Positions 16,431 through 25,828 of a DNA stretch of 64,000 bases are shown here, piece after piece (positions within the stretch are counted from its first letter, which is position 1; each line of letters opens with the position of its first letter). The notes below the pieces were generated by a model. That model made no database searches and had not been told where the DNA came from. It saw nothing but the letters and a program-made list of their open reading frames with translations. The DNA lies in assembly GCF_019264485.1 (NCBI RefSeq), contig NZ_JAHVAA010000011.1, positions 620,001 through 684,000 of the forward strand. Reading direction: 5' to 3'. This stretch comes from Sediminibacterium sp. GTDB lineage: Bacteria; Bacteroidota; Bacteroidia; Chitinophagales; Chitinophagaceae. The translations under genes were made by a program, and so were the position numbers.

Positions 16431-17846
16431 ATGGAGATCATTCATGTGAGTGCCGAATGTTATCCGGTAGCCAAAGCTGGCGGACTGGGAGATGTGGTAG
16501 GGGCACTTCCTAAATACCAGGTTAAAGCCGGCCATATTGCCAAAGTGGTGATGCCTATGTACAGGACCAAGTTCCTGTATGAAAATGACTGGACGGTTGA
16601 TTTTAAAGGGCAGGCGAATTTAGGGAACTGGTTTTTTGATTATACAGTAATCAAGGAAAGCAGTAATAAACTGGGATATGATCTTTACCTGATCGATATC
16701 AATGGACTCCTCGACCGACAAAAGATTTATGGTTATGATGATGATGCGGAAAGATTTACCGCCTTTCAGATTGCTTTTGTTAACTGGATGATTCATTGGG
16801 AACACCAGCCCGATGTAATTCATTGCCATGATTATCATACCGGACTTATTCCTTTTATGATGCAGTATTGTTATGATTATAACGGGCTGAAACGTATTCC
16901 TTCCGTTATTACCATTCATAATGCACAATACCAGGGGTGGATGGGATGGGAGAAGAGTCGTTATATACCACGCTGGGATCTCTGGAAAAGAGGTATGCTC
17001 GACTGGAATGACAACATTAATCCATTGGCATCGGGAATAAAATGCGCCAGTAAGGTAACTACGGTAAGCTGGAGTTATATGGATGAACTCAGGATAAGCT
17101 CAAATGGCCTTGAGAAATTATTTGAATTTGAAAGAGGTAAATGTGTAGGTATATTGAATGGTATAGATAATGAAGTATGGAACCCTGCCACAGATAAATA
17201 CCTCGAACATCATTTCAGTGTTAAAAATGTGGCGACAGGAAAGAAGAAAAATAAAGCTGTTTTATGTGAACGTTTTGGTCTTGATGCAGATAAGCCATTA
17301 TTCGTTTTTATCGGGCGACTGGTAGGAGAGAAAGCTGCTGATATTTTACCCTATGCCATTCGACTGGCGATTGAACAAACACAGGGGCAGGCCAGTTTTC
17401 TGGTATTGGGAAGTGGTGAAACAGCAGTAGAATGGGAGTTTCAGCAAATGACAGAACCTTATAAAGGTGTTTTTAATGTGGTGATTGGCTATGATGAAAC
17501 CCTCAGTCATTTAATGTATGCCGGTGCAGATTTTCTGCTCATGCCCAGCAGGGTAGAACCTTGTGGATTGAACCAGATGTATTCCATGCGTTATGGTACT
17601 GTACCAATTGTAAGGAGTACAGGAGGTTTGCAGGATACGGTGGTAGATATGGGCGATCCGGATGGTTTTGGTATCCGCTTTAATCATGCAACACCTGAAG
17701 ATGTGAACTATTCCATCGGCAGGGCTGTTTCAGTTTATCAGGACAGTACACATATGGAATGGATGCGGAAGCGTATGATGCAGATAGATCATAGCTGGGA
17801 GAGTACGGTGGATGAGTATACCAATGTGTATAAAAGCCTGAAATAA
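16431..17846 (+). CDS. glgA: Glycogen synthase
   Basis: A GT5 enzyme adding glucose from ADP-glucose (or UDP-glucose in some Bacteroidota) to growing alpha-1,4-glucan. The 471 residues begin with the ADP-glucose-binding loop (AKAGGLGDVVGALPKY, K-x-G-G-L type), contain the FIGRLVGEKAADI turn between the two Rossmann domains, and the C-terminal acidic motif PSRVEPCGLNQMYSMRYG with the retaining GT5 glutamate. The protein is of normal length. It is followed 79 bp later by glgC; a 20-bp imperfect hairpin fills that spacer. Confidence 0.95.
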   Translation: MEIIHVSAECYPVAKAGGLGDVVGALPKYQVKAGHIAKVVMPMYRTKFLYENDWTVDFKGQANLGNWFFDYTVIKESSNKLGYDLYLIDINGLLDRQKIYGYDDDAERFTAFQIAFVNWMIHWEHQPDVIHCHDYHTGLIPFMMQYCYDYNGLKRIPSVITIHNAQYQGWMGWEKSRYIPRWDLWKRGMLDWNDNINPLASGIKCASKVTTVSWSYMDELRISSNGLEKLFEFERGKCVGILNGIDNEVWNPATDKYLEHHFSVKNVATGKKKNKAVLCERFGLDADKPLFVFIGRLVGEKAADILPYAIRLAIEQTQGQASFLVLGSGETAVEWEFQQMTEPYKGVFNVVIGYDETLSHLMYAGADFLLMPSRVEPCGLNQMYSMRYGTVPIVRSTGGLQDTVVDMGDPDGFGIRFNHATPEDVNYSIGRAVSVYQDSTHMEWMRKRMMQIDHSWESTVDEYTNVYKSLK

Positions 17847-17851
17847 AGTTA

Positions 17852-17901
17852 GATTGTTCAATCTTTGATTTTTGGATTTTTAAATCACAGATCGAACAAT
17901 C
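17852..17901. repeat. Imperfect 20-bp hairpin between glgA and glgC
   Basis: Left arm 17852-17871 (GATTGTTCAATCTTTGATTT) pairs with right arm 17882-17901 with two mismatches and a 10-nt T-rich loop. No poly-T tract follows, so it may attenuate or process the glgA-glgC message rather than end it. It resembles the heptad hairpins in size but its 7-bp periodicity is weak. Confidence 0.7.
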
Positions 17902-17925
17902 GGAAAATCTATAAATAACGACCAT

Positions 17926-19209
17926 ATGAACAGTATTTCAACATCTGTATTAGCAGTAATTCTTGGAGGTGGTGCGGGTACCCGGTTGTATCCATTAACG
18001 GCCAGTCGATCCAAACCTGCTGTTCCAATCGCGGGTAAATACCGCCTGGTGGATATACCCATCAGTAACTGTATCAACAGTAATATCAACCGGATGTTTG
18101 TACTGACGCAGTTTAATTCTGCATCATTAAATAAGCATATCAAGAATACCTATCATTTCAGTGCATTCAGCACTGGCTTTGTAGATATACTGGCCGCCGA
18201 ACAAACACCCGATAATCCGGGCTGGTACCAGGGTACTGCAGATGCGGTACGGCAGTCGCTCAGACATATATCCAATATGGATTTTGAGTATATACTGATT
18301 TTAAGTGGAGACCAGTTATACCAGATGGATTTCAGTGAGATGCTTGAAAGCCACAAATCAAAAGGCGCTGATATTTCTATTGCCACTATTCCTGTGAATG
18401 AGAAAGACGCACCCGAATTTGGTATCCTGAAAGCCGATGAAGAAAATTATATCACTTCCTTTATCGAAAAACCCAAAAAAGAATTATTGCCGGAATGGGT
18501 GAGCGATACTGGTGCCGAGATGCAAAAAGCAGGTCGTCACTACCTCGCGTCAATGGGTATATATATATTCAGTAAGAAAGCATTGTATCATTTATTGAGT
18601 GAAGTGCATCCAAATGCTACCGACTTTGGTAAAGAAATTATTCCGGATTCCATTCAGAATTATAAAGTGGTAAGTTTTCAATATGATGGTTACTGGACCG
18701 ATATCGGAAATATCTATTCATTCTACGAGGCCAACCTGGCACTTACACAGGAAATACCACCGTTTAATTTGTTTGATAATACTAAAACCGTATACAGTCG
18801 TGCACGTATGCTGCCACCTGCTAAAATAAGTGGCACCACGCTTGAGAAAACAATCATTGCAGAAGGTTCTATTATTCATGCGAGCAGAATTGAACAAAGT
18901 GTGGTAGGTATCAGATCACGAATTGGTCATGGTACTACAGTGGTAAACAGTTACCTGATGGGTAATGATTATTATGAAACCATTGAAGAAATGGCAACAA
19001 ACACAGCAAAAGGGCTACCCAAAATAGGCATCGGTGAAAGATGTTATATTAAAGATGCCATCATCGATAAAAACTGCAGAATAGGCAATGATGTAAGAAT
19101 CAATGGCGGTAATCATCTGTCAAATACCGACCATGCTTTGTATACAGTAAAAGACGGTATTGTGGTGGTGAAGAAATTAGCAGTACTGCCAGACGGCTTC
19201 GTAATTTAA
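17926..19209 (+). CDS. glgC: Glucose-1-phosphate adenylyltransferase
   Basis: Makes ADP-glucose, the activated donor for GlgA. The 427-residue protein has the nucleotidyltransferase signature VILGGGAGTRLYPLTASRSK near residue 12, the second substrate motif RLVDIPISNCINS, the metal-binding LSGDQLYQMDF and the glucose-1-P contact FIEKPKKE. The C-terminal quarter is a left-handed beta-helix of the GlgC type (KTIIAEGSII, GIGERCYIKDAIIDKNCRIG). In this family the enzyme is usually controlled allosterically by glycolytic intermediates. It is next to glgA and transporter and amylase genes. Confidence 0.95.
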   Translation: MNSISTSVLAVILGGGAGTRLYPLTASRSKPAVPIAGKYRLVDIPISNCINSNINRMFVLTQFNSASLNKHIKNTYHFSAFSTGFVDILAAEQTPDNPGWYQGTADAVRQSLRHISNMDFEYILILSGDQLYQMDFSEMLESHKSKGADISIATIPVNEKDAPEFGILKADEENYITSFIEKPKKELLPEWVSDTGAEMQKAGRHYLASMGIYIFSKKALYHLLSEVHPNATDFGKEIIPDSIQNYKVVSFQYDGYWTDIGNIYSFYEANLALTQEIPPFNLFDNTKTVYSRARMLPPAKISGTTLEKTIIAEGSIIHASRIEQSVVGIRSRIGHGTTVVNSYLMGNDYYETIEEMATNTAKGLPKIGIGERCYIKDAIIDKNCRIGNDVRINGGNHLSNTDHALYTVKDGIVVVKKLAVLPDGFVI

Positions 19210-19247
19210 ATGATAGTGATAAAAACACTGCGTAATCTCTGTTACTC

Positions 19248-19281
19248 CTTTCTCTGCGGTAAAAATTCACCGCAGAGAAAG
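19248..19281. repeat. Perfect 13-bp hairpin after glgC
   Basis: CTTTCTCTGCGGT (19248-19260), an 8-nt loop AAAAATTC, and ACCGCAGAGAAAG (19269-19281). It could end the glgC transcript, although no T tract follows on the plus strand. Words such as CTCTGCG/CGCAGAG also occur in dispersed intergenic hairpins of other Bacteroidota as far as I recall; that comparison is from memory. Confidence 0.7.
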
Positions 19282-19390
19282 TGAGGGTGCAGGGTTTGTG
19301 TTTTACAAATGGTGGAATATTCATTCACTACTTTATAAAAATACGCTACATTTAAGTATATGTAATTACTACACATTGTAAACGATTGCC

Positions 19391-20779
19391 ATGGCCAGCT
19401 CAGTACCACATTCTCCTGTCTCTTCAGGATTGATGCCCAAACCCCGTTTATCACTTACCCAGATATTTTTCATGAGTTTTGGATTTCTGGGTGTTCAATT
19501 CGGCTTCGCATTGCAAAACGGAAATACCAGTCGTATACTCCGCTCTTTTGGTGCCGATGTAGAACATCTTCCTATGTTCTGGATTGTTGCACCCTTAATG
19601 GGAATGATTGTGCAACCCCTGATTGGTCACTACAGCGACAGAACCTGGAACAGGGTAGGAAGACGGAAACCTTATTTTCTGGTGGGGGCATTGCTTTCAT
19701 CTGCGGCACTTGTATTTCTTCCCAATTCTGGAGCTATGTCATCTGTTATTCCGGCATTATGGATTGGAGCAGGGATGGTGATGATCATGGATGCATCGTT
19801 TAATGTAGCAATGGAACCCTTTCGTGCGCTGGTAGCAGATAATTTACCCGATTCGCAAAGAACAAGTGGCTTTGCTGTTCAGACTTTCCTGATAGGAGTG
19901 GGTGCTGTCATTGGCTCAGAACTGCCATCCATTCTTGCCAAAAATGGCTTCTCACAGGAAGCCGGTGAATCGGGAGTAGCTGATAATATTAAATATGCGT
20001 TTTATATTGGTGCCGCTGTATTTATTGTTGCTATCCTGATAACGGTTTTTTTATCAAGAGAATATCCCCCTGCTGAGTATGAAAAATACCACGGTAAACC
20101 AGATGAAGCTTCTCAGAAAGCAGGGATAAGTGAAATATTCAAAGACTTTAAAAAAATGCCCAGAACCATGAAACAATTGGGACTGGTGCAGTTTTTTTCG
20201 TGGTTCGCATTATTTAGTATGTGGGTATTTACAACCGATGCAGTAGCTACACATGTATACGGATTATCACCAGATGATGCCAGATCGGTAGCTTATAACG
20301 ATGCAGGTAATAAAGTAAGTTCTGCTTTTGGTACTTATAACCTTGTTGCTGCTATTTATGCCTTATTTATTCCAATAGTTGCGAAGTTTTTGGGAAGAAA
20401 AGGTACGCATGCGTTTTCTCTTATTGCCGGAGGGGTAGGTCTTATTTCCATTTATTTTATTAAAGATCCTTCTATGCTCACCTATTCCATGATAGGGGTA
20501 GGACTGGCATGGGCCAGCATTTTAGCAATGCCTTATGTAATACTATCAGGTTCTATTCCTGCCGGGAAACTGGGTATTTATATGGGTATTTTTAATTTCT
20601 TTATCACGCTGCCGCAAATTATAAATGGTATTGGTGGTGGATGGATCGTTAAAAATATTTATGGTGGCCAACCTATTTATGCCATCGTACTCGCAGGTTT
20701 CTTTATGTTATGTGCGGCCGTAAGTGTATTGTTTGTGTATGATGCAGGCGCCATTCGTATCAGGCAGGAAAAAAAATAA
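19391..20779 (+). CDS. MFS transporter, SLC45-like (disaccharide/maltose type)
   Basis: A 12-helix membrane carrier of 462 residues. The N-terminal FGVQFGFALQNGN-like stretch, the loop DRTWNRVGRRKPYFLVGALL (MFS motif A, D-x-x-G-R-R type) and the central helix pair resemble the glycoside-pentoside-hexuronide/SLC45 sucrose-maltose symporters. Bacteroidota copies next to a SusA-like GH13 enzyme import maltose or maltodextrin released outside the membrane. Here the next gene encodes exactly such an enzyme, 37 bp on, so co-transcription is likely. The substrate assignment is an inference from that context. The ATG at 19391 follows a 181-bp gap containing a hairpin. Confidence 0.85.
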   Translation: MASSVPHSPVSSGLMPKPRLSLTQIFFMSFGFLGVQFGFALQNGNTSRILRSFGADVEHLPMFWIVAPLMGMIVQPLIGHYSDRTWNRVGRRKPYFLVGALLSSAALVFLPNSGAMSSVIPALWIGAGMVMIMDASFNVAMEPFRALVADNLPDSQRTSGFAVQTFLIGVGAVIGSELPSILAKNGFSQEAGESGVADNIKYAFYIGAAVFIVAILITVFLSREYPPAEYEKYHGKPDEASQKAGISEIFKDFKKMPRTMKQLGLVQFFSWFALFSMWVFTTDAVATHVYGLSPDDARSVAYNDAGNKVSSAFGTYNLVAAIYALFIPIVAKFLGRKGTHAFSLIAGGVGLISIYFIKDPSMLTYSMIGVGLAWASILAMPYVILSGSIPAGKLGIYMGIFNFFITLPQIINGIGGGWIVKNIYGGQPIYAIVLAGFFMLCAAVSVLFVYDAGAIRIRQEKK

Positions 20780-20816
20780 GGTACAGCGTTTATTACTGAA
20801 TCAAACGGGTATGGTC

Positions 20817-22685
20817 ATGAAAAAATTCTTTTACATAGTAATGTTATTGCTTGTATCAGTATTGGTTAAGGCAGAAGATATTGCTGTATATCCATCACAC
20901 TGGTTTACAGACATGCAATACAATAATGTACAACTCATACTGAAAGGAAGTGACACTGCATTCTGGCGTTATCGCTTTACCATTACCTACCCCGGGGTAC
21001 AAAAGCTACGGTCGCACAGGTTCAGCAATGGTAAATATGTGGGGCTGGATATCTCCATCTCTAAAGAAGCAAAACCCGGTGATGTAAAAATAGTCGGTGT
21101 ATACAATGGCAAAACCATTGAGTTGATATGGAAGCTCAAACCAAGAAGGGCTGGCAGAAATACAATTTTTGCCCAGGGAGTAACTTCAAAAGATTTTATT
21201 TACCTGATTATGCCAGACAGGTTCAGTAACGGAGATCCATCCAACGACCAGTTTAATAACCTCTATGATATAAGCAGTAACAGAAAAGATGTATTGCTTC
21301 GTCATGGTGGCGATTTAAAAGGAGTACAGAATCATTTATCATACCTGAAAGATTTAGGCGTGAGTACTGTTTGGATGACACCTGTTATTGAGAATAATAT
21401 GCCACTCAACAAAGAATCAGCAGGGATGATGAGTGGCTATCATGGCTATTGGTTTACCGATCATTATAAAGTAGATCCACGTTTGGGAGGTAATCAGACC
21501 TATCGTGAACTCTCTGATGCATTACATGCCAATGGTATGAAGCTGATACAGGATGCAGTGTATAATCATATCGGCTCACATCACTGGATAGCTCAGGAGC
21601 CACCATCTCCCGACTGGATTAACCGATGGAATAGCTATACAGGCAGTAACCATAGGGATGAAGCAATTTTCGGAAAATATGCAAGTGCAAAAGATAAACA
21701 GCAAATGCTTGATGGTTGGTTTGTACCCCATCTTCCGGATGTGAATCAACGAAACCCATTTGTGGCCAATTTTCTTATTCAACATGCAATTTGGAGCACG
21801 GAAGAATTTGGTGTAGATGGATGGCGTGTAGATACCTATAAATATTGTGATGAGGCTTTTCTGAATAAAATCAACGATGCACTTTTAAAAGAATATCCCA
21901 GGTTAACCATATTCGGCGAAGCATGGACCAATACGGTTACAGGCAGTGCATATTTCACGCGAAACAATATGAATGTTCCTTTCAAGCACAATGCAGAAGG
22001 AGTAACAGATTTTCCATTGAATGCCGGCATCATGGCCACCCTTAATCAACCCTTTGGCTGGACTGAAGGGGCAAATAAATTATACATGACATTGGCGCAG
22101 GATATTTTATACCAGCAACCTCTAAGCAACTGTATATTCCTGGATAATCATGATATGGATCGTTTTTATTCTGTGGCAGGGGAGAATATGAATAAGTTTA
22201 AACAGGGTATAGGACTACTGCTTACACTCAGAGGTATTCCACAAATGTATTATGGTACGGAAATACTCATGAAAAATTTCAAGAACCCGAGTGATGCGAT
22301 GGTGAGACTTGATTTCCCGGGAGGATTTGACGGGGATGCCGTAAATAAATTTAATAAAACCGGTAGAACAGCTCAGGAGCAGGAAGCTTTTGATTTTGTG
22401 CGGACTCTGGCATTGTTCAGAAAAAAATCTACAGCACTCACTACTGGTAAAACCATGCAATTCCTGCCGGCTGATGGATTGTATGTGTATTTCCGTTATG
22501 ACGATCGTCAGACCATTATGTGTATTGTTAATACCAGCGATACAAAAAAACAAGTTGTTTTAGCCGATTATGCAGAACGAACCAAAGGCTTTACAAAAGC
22601 AGTTGATATTTTTTCAGGGAAAAATTATGGAGAAGCCATAGAACTCCCTGCCCAGGGACTGATGATTGTAGAGTTAACGAAATAG
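20817..22685 (+). CDS. GH13 alpha-glucan hydrolase (neopullulanase/SusA-like)
   Basis: An exported alpha-amylase-family enzyme of 622 residues that cuts maltodextrins or pullulan. After a signal peptide (MKKFFYIVMLLLVSVLVKA) comes an N-terminal cyclomaltodextrinase-type beta-domain, then the (beta/alpha)8 barrel with the four GH13 regions: DAVYNHIG, GWRVDTYKYCD (nucleophile Asp), FGEAW (acid/base Glu) and FLDNHDMDRF (third Asp). A C-terminal beta domain ends the protein. The track's start at 20724 overlaps the transporter gene; ATG at 20817 (or 20811) gives a proper signal peptide. It is probably periplasmic or surface-bound and feeds the transporter just upstream. Confidence 0.92.
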   Translation: MKKFFYIVMLLLVSVLVKAEDIAVYPSHWFTDMQYNNVQLILKGSDTAFWRYRFTITYPGVQKLRSHRFSNGKYVGLDISISKEAKPGDVKIVGVYNGKTIELIWKLKPRRAGRNTIFAQGVTSKDFIYLIMPDRFSNGDPSNDQFNNLYDISSNRKDVLLRHGGDLKGVQNHLSYLKDLGVSTVWMTPVIENNMPLNKESAGMMSGYHGYWFTDHYKVDPRLGGNQTYRELSDALHANGMKLIQDAVYNHIGSHHWIAQEPPSPDWINRWNSYTGSNHRDEAIFGKYASAKDKQQMLDGWFVPHLPDVNQRNPFVANFLIQHAIWSTEEFGVDGWRVDTYKYCDEAFLNKINDALLKEYPRLTIFGEAWTNTVTGSAYFTRNNMNVPFKHNAEGVTDFPLNAGIMATLNQPFGWTEGANKLYMTLAQDILYQQPLSNCIFLDNHDMDRFYSVAGENMNKFKQGIGLLLTLRGIPQMYYGTEILMKNFKNPSDAMVRLDFPGGFDGDAVNKFNKTGRTAQEQEAFDFVRTLALFRKKSTALTTGKTMQFLPADGLYVYFRYDDRQTIMCIVNTSDTKKQVVLADYAERTKGFTKAVDIFSGKNYGEAIELPAQGLMIVELTK

Positions 22686-22687
22686 TA

Positions 22688-22708
22688 ACTTGTAGTTTGT
22701 ATTTGAAG
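22688..22708. repeat. Short heptad array after the GH13 gene
   Basis: Three 7-bp words in register (ACTTGTA, GTTTGTA, TTTGAAG) directly after the stop, related to the CTTGTAG words at 9318 and 13655. No complementary arm was found, so this is the weakest member of the set. Confidence 0.35.
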
Positions 22709-22783
22709 CCATTCTGTTAATCTGCTCATAGAACTACGCCACGGTTATGAAATCCGGCTCGGAGCACTTATATTGCAATCAGC

Positions 22784-23965
22784 ATGACTACATCTATCAT
22801 CATTACTTTATGTATACTGATATTACTGGCTTATTTATTTGATATCAGTTCGGCGAAAACGAGAATACCTGCGGTTATTCTTTTATTATTGCTGGGTTGG
22901 GTACTGAAACAATTAACAGTATTCTTTGCTGTTCCTTTACCTGAACTCTCGTCTCTGTTACCTTTACTGGGTACTGTTGGGTTAATACTGATTGTATTGG
23001 AAGGTTCTCTTGAATTGGAACTCAATAAGTCCAAACTGCCATTGGTAAAAAAAGCAGCCGTAGTTTCTTTTTTCCCCCTACTTGCAAGTGCATTGATACT
23101 CGCCTGGTTATTCAGTTATTTCGGGGGGTATTCTTATAAACAAGCGCTGGTTAATATGCTGCCATTTGCAATCATCAGCAGTGCCATTGCTATACCCAGT
23201 GCCAGAAACCTGAATGGATATAACCGTGAATTTGTTACATATGAAAGTAGTTTATCTGATATCATCGGTGTAATCATTTTTAATTTTGTAATGCTTAATG
23301 CAGTCATAGATGCTACTGCTTTTATGCACTTTGGCTGGCAACTGTTGCTGATACTTGTCGTTTCATTCCTTGCTACTGTTGGTCTTTCCTATTTACTCGG
23401 GAGAATACAACACCATATTAAGTTCATTCCCATTATGGTAATGGTGATACTTATTTATATTGTTTCCAAGCACTATCACCTGCCTTCACTGCTGTTTATT
23501 TTATTGTTTGGAATATTCCTGGGTAACCTCGACGAACTCAAGCGATATAAATGGATTGCAAAACTGAATCCCGATGACCTGAATAAAGAAGTACATAAAT
23601 TCAAGGAAATAGCCACAGAAGCGGCTTTTGTAATCCGTACTTTTTTCTTTCTTGTATTTGGTTACCTGATAGAGACCAATGAATTATTAAATACAGATAC
23701 TTTATTATGGGCTGGTATTGTTGTAGTGGTAATCTTTACTATAAGAGCCATTCAGTTGAAAATTGCTAAACTGCCTCTCTTCCCACTCTTATTTATTGCT
23801 CCTCGTGGGTTGATCAGTATATTGTTATTCCTGTCTATTTCACCAACTGACAAAATTGGTATAGTAAATAATTCACTGATTATACAGGTCATTATTTTAA
23901 CGGCATTAATAATGATGGGGGGAATGATGGGCGTGAAAAAAATAAAAGACGAAATACCCGCATAA
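22784..23965 (+). CDS. Cation:proton antiporter (CPA family)
   Basis: A polytopic membrane protein of 393 residues with about 11-13 hydrophobic helices and essentially no soluble domain, matching the Na+/H+ exchanger fold. The helix-5-like region AIPSARNLNGYNREFVTYES followed by SLSDIIGVIIF corresponds to the ion-binding segment, with an E-S-S-L-S-D sequence in place of the usual E-S-L-L-N-D. It is likely to exchange Na+ or K+ for protons across the inner membrane; specificity cannot be read from sequence. The following VOC-like gene starts 10 bp after the stop, suggesting one transcript. Confidence 0.82.
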   Translation: MTTSIIITLCILILLAYLFDISSAKTRIPAVILLLLLGWVLKQLTVFFAVPLPELSSLLPLLGTVGLILIVLEGSLELELNKSKLPLVKKAAVVSFFPLLASALILAWLFSYFGGYSYKQALVNMLPFAIISSAIAIPSARNLNGYNREFVTYESSLSDIIGVIIFNFVMLNAVIDATAFMHFGWQLLLILVVSFLATVGLSYLLGRIQHHIKFIPIMVMVILIYIVSKHYHLPSLLFILLFGIFLGNLDELKRYKWIAKLNPDDLNKEVHKFKEIATEAAFVIRTFFFLVFGYLIETNELLNTDTLLWAGIVVVVIFTIRAIQLKIAKLPLFPLLFIAPRGLISILLFLSISPTDKIGIVNNSLIIQVIILTALIMMGGMMGVKKIKDEIPA

Positions 23966-23975
23966 ACTATATCCG

Positions 23976-24341
23976 ATGCATATACGTATTCAAGAGATTG
24001 AAATGGGTGCTGCAGAGCCCGGTCAGACGACAAACTTCTTTTCATCTGTCTTGAAATTACCAGTAAAACTGCAGGAAAATACACTAACTGTTTTTGACGG
24101 CGGCATACCGGGACTGGATATCAATATTGCAGATCACCTTCCACCTGGTGCTGTGCGTATTAGTTTTTTGACCGACGACCTGCAATCTCTTATTACTATA
24201 ATTAAAGAACAGCAATTGTTATTTGAAGGTCCTTATGAATCGCACCTGGGTATGTTGGCTATCCGGTTTAAAACACCTGATGGTATTGAAATTGTTGTGA
24301 ATACGGCTACAGACAGTTCTCCCGGGTGGTTAAAATGTTAA
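23976..24341 (+). CDS. VOC (glyoxalase/bleomycin-resistance fold) protein
   Basis: A 121-residue protein that reads as a single vicinal-oxygen-chelate unit: FFSSVLKLPVKLQENTLTVF, a central RISFLTDDLQSLITIIKEQQ helix and a final strand AIRFKTPDGIEIVV with the end-of-domain glutamate. Members range from lyases to simple ligand binders, and the metal-ligand pattern is not clear enough here to call an activity. It sits 10 bp after the antiporter and 16 bp before the WD40 gene, so it is probably in the same operon. Confidence 0.65.
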   Translation: MHIRIQEIEMGAAEPGQTTNFFSSVLKLPVKLQENTLTVFDGGIPGLDINIADHLPPGAVRISFLTDDLQSLITIIKEQQLLFEGPYESHLGMLAIRFKTPDGIEIVVNTATDSSPGWLKC

Positions 24342-24357
24342 GTCAAATGATCACGCC

Positions 24358-25293
24358 ATGAAATACCTGTTCATACTATGTAGCTGGGTTGTTCTGGGCT
24401 CTTTTATCGGACCCTCACCGGGTAAGGGTTTATGGACAGTAGCAGTTGACCCCAGTGGTCGTTTTGCAATAACGGGAGGAGATGACCGGGAACTCCGACT
24501 CTACCAGATAAAAGATATGAAATTGCTGAAATCGTTTCCGGTTAGCTCAATGATAAGAAGACTGGCATGGCAACCCTTTGGCCAATTACTGGCGGTTGCT
24601 ACCAACGATAAGCATATGCACCTGCGTAATATGGTTACAGGCGACTCTGTTTCATTGCAGGGTATTGAATATGGTGGAAGAGGAATTACCTGGAGCTATA
24701 ACGGAAAATTTCTTGCTGTAACAGATAATCATCTTATTAAAATATTCAATGAAAAAGGGCAGTTGATCAGAATCATTCCCAAAGAAGATAAAACAAGCTA
24801 TTTTGATATTGACTGGCACCCGTCGAAAAATATATTACTGGTAAGTGGAGATGATATTCGCCTGTATGAAATGAGCGGAAAAAAACTGGCCATCCTCAAA
24901 CACCGGGAAGAACATACGGGCGTATTGTCTGTTGAATGGCATCCATCCGGACAATTTTTTGTGAGTGGGGATTATGGGCATGATGAGGAAGGCATACCAA
25001 GCTTATTACAATACTGGACACCAGAAGGCAAACTGTTCAAAACCATCAAAGGCAGCAAAATGGAATACCGGGATCTGCAATGGAATCAGGATGGTACTTT
25101 ATTGGCCACTGCCAGTGATAAATTGCGCATCTGGACCAAAGACGGAGCCTTAAAATATGAAGGAGGCAACGGAAAAGAAAACCTTTGGGGCGTGAGTTGG
25201 AATGATTATTCAAAAGAACTGGTGACTGTATATTTCACAGGAATTTTAGAAAAATGGAACAACAAAGCTGTTTCTTTGCACCGATTCGAATAG
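24358..25293 (+). CDS. Exported WD40 repeat protein
   Basis: A 311-residue beta-propeller protein. A signal peptide (MKYLFILCSWVVLGSFIG) is followed by roughly six or seven WD40-like blades, each with a W-(K/H/Q)-P-x-G-x-x-L/F pattern (LAWQPFGQLLAVA, ITWSYNGKFLAVT, IDWHPSKNILLVS, VEWHPSGQFFVSG, LQWNQDGTLLATA, VSWNDYSKELVTV). It probably forms a periplasmic interaction scaffold; partners are unknown. Tight spacing on both sides (16 and 18 bp) links it to the VOC-like and S74-like genes. Confidence 0.85.
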   Translation: MKYLFILCSWVVLGSFIGPSPGKGLWTVAVDPSGRFAITGGDDRELRLYQIKDMKLLKSFPVSSMIRRLAWQPFGQLLAVATNDKHMHLRNMVTGDSVSLQGIEYGGRGITWSYNGKFLAVTDNHLIKIFNEKGQLIRIIPKEDKTSYFDIDWHPSKNILLVSGDDIRLYEMSGKKLAILKHREEHTGVLSVEWHPSGQFFVSGDYGHDEEGIPSLLQYWTPEGKLFKTIKGSKMEYRDLQWNQDGTLLATASDKLRIWTKDGALKYEGGNGKENLWGVSWNDYSKELVTVYFTGILEKWNNKAVSLHRFE

Positions 25294-25311
25294 CTAACTA
25301 AAAGCCATTAT

Positions 25312-25734
25312 ATGAAAAATGCCATAAAAGCTCTTTTTTTAGGGCTATGCACCTGTATTACAGTTCAGTCAGTTTCTGCCCAGGAAATGAATGATACAGA
25401 ATTAAAAAAATATATCAGGCCTGTAAATGATGCCACCAATCAGATTCTGAAATTAAAACCGCAAATGTTTGAGTACAAAGCTGAATTCAATCGTTCATTG
25501 AAATTACCCGCGGGCAGACAATTTGGGTTTGGTATCGAAAATGTTGAAACAGTATTTCCACAACTGGTTAAAAGCCGGACCATTTCTTATACAGCCGGGA
25601 AAAATTTGTTCAAACAGGCTTATGTAAAAGAGGTTGAAATGGAGGGATTGATTCCTGTATTGGTAGAGTCGATTAAAGAATTGCAAATACAGATATCTCA
25701 ATTAAAAGCAGAGTTACAGGCTTTGAAAAAATAA
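25312..25734 (+). CDS. Exported tail-fibre/S74-like domain protein
   Basis: A 140-residue protein with a signal peptide (ending VSA-QEM) and a domain resembling the C-terminal intramolecular-chaperone (peptidase S74) region seen in Bacteroidota cell-surface proteins: an N-D-x-x-N-x-I-L-K-L-K-P segment, FGFGIENVETVFPQLV, then EGLIPVLVESIKELQ and a terminal coiled coil (QIQISQLKAELQALKK). It is far shorter than a phage tail spike, and the catalytic Ser/Lys dyad of true S74 is not obvious. It may trimerise through the coil. Function is unknown. It is the last gene of the antiporter-VOC-WD40 run. Confidence 0.7.
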   Translation: MKNAIKALFLGLCTCITVQSVSAQEMNDTELKKYIRPVNDATNQILKLKPQMFEYKAEFNRSLKLPAGRQFGFGIENVETVFPQLVKSRTISYTAGKNLFKQAYVKEVEMEGLIPVLVESIKELQIQISQLKAELQALKK

Positions 25735-25828
25735 CTTTACCCAGCCACATAAAACAACCAGCCCTTCAGCTTAGATTGAATATATTTAGCGTTTCCCGAT
25801 TCAGGGGTATGCTAAACAGGGCACTATC

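Noticed and set aside
20724-20816. 5' extension of the GH13 gene
   Set aside because: It overlaps the transporter gene and would put a cysteine-rich, non-family stretch before an obvious signal peptide.
25312-25734. Phage tail-fibre gene
   Set aside because: Only a short S74-like C-terminal region with a signal peptide is present, in an operon with WD40 and antiporter genes, so it is a cellular surface or periplasmic protein rather than phage.
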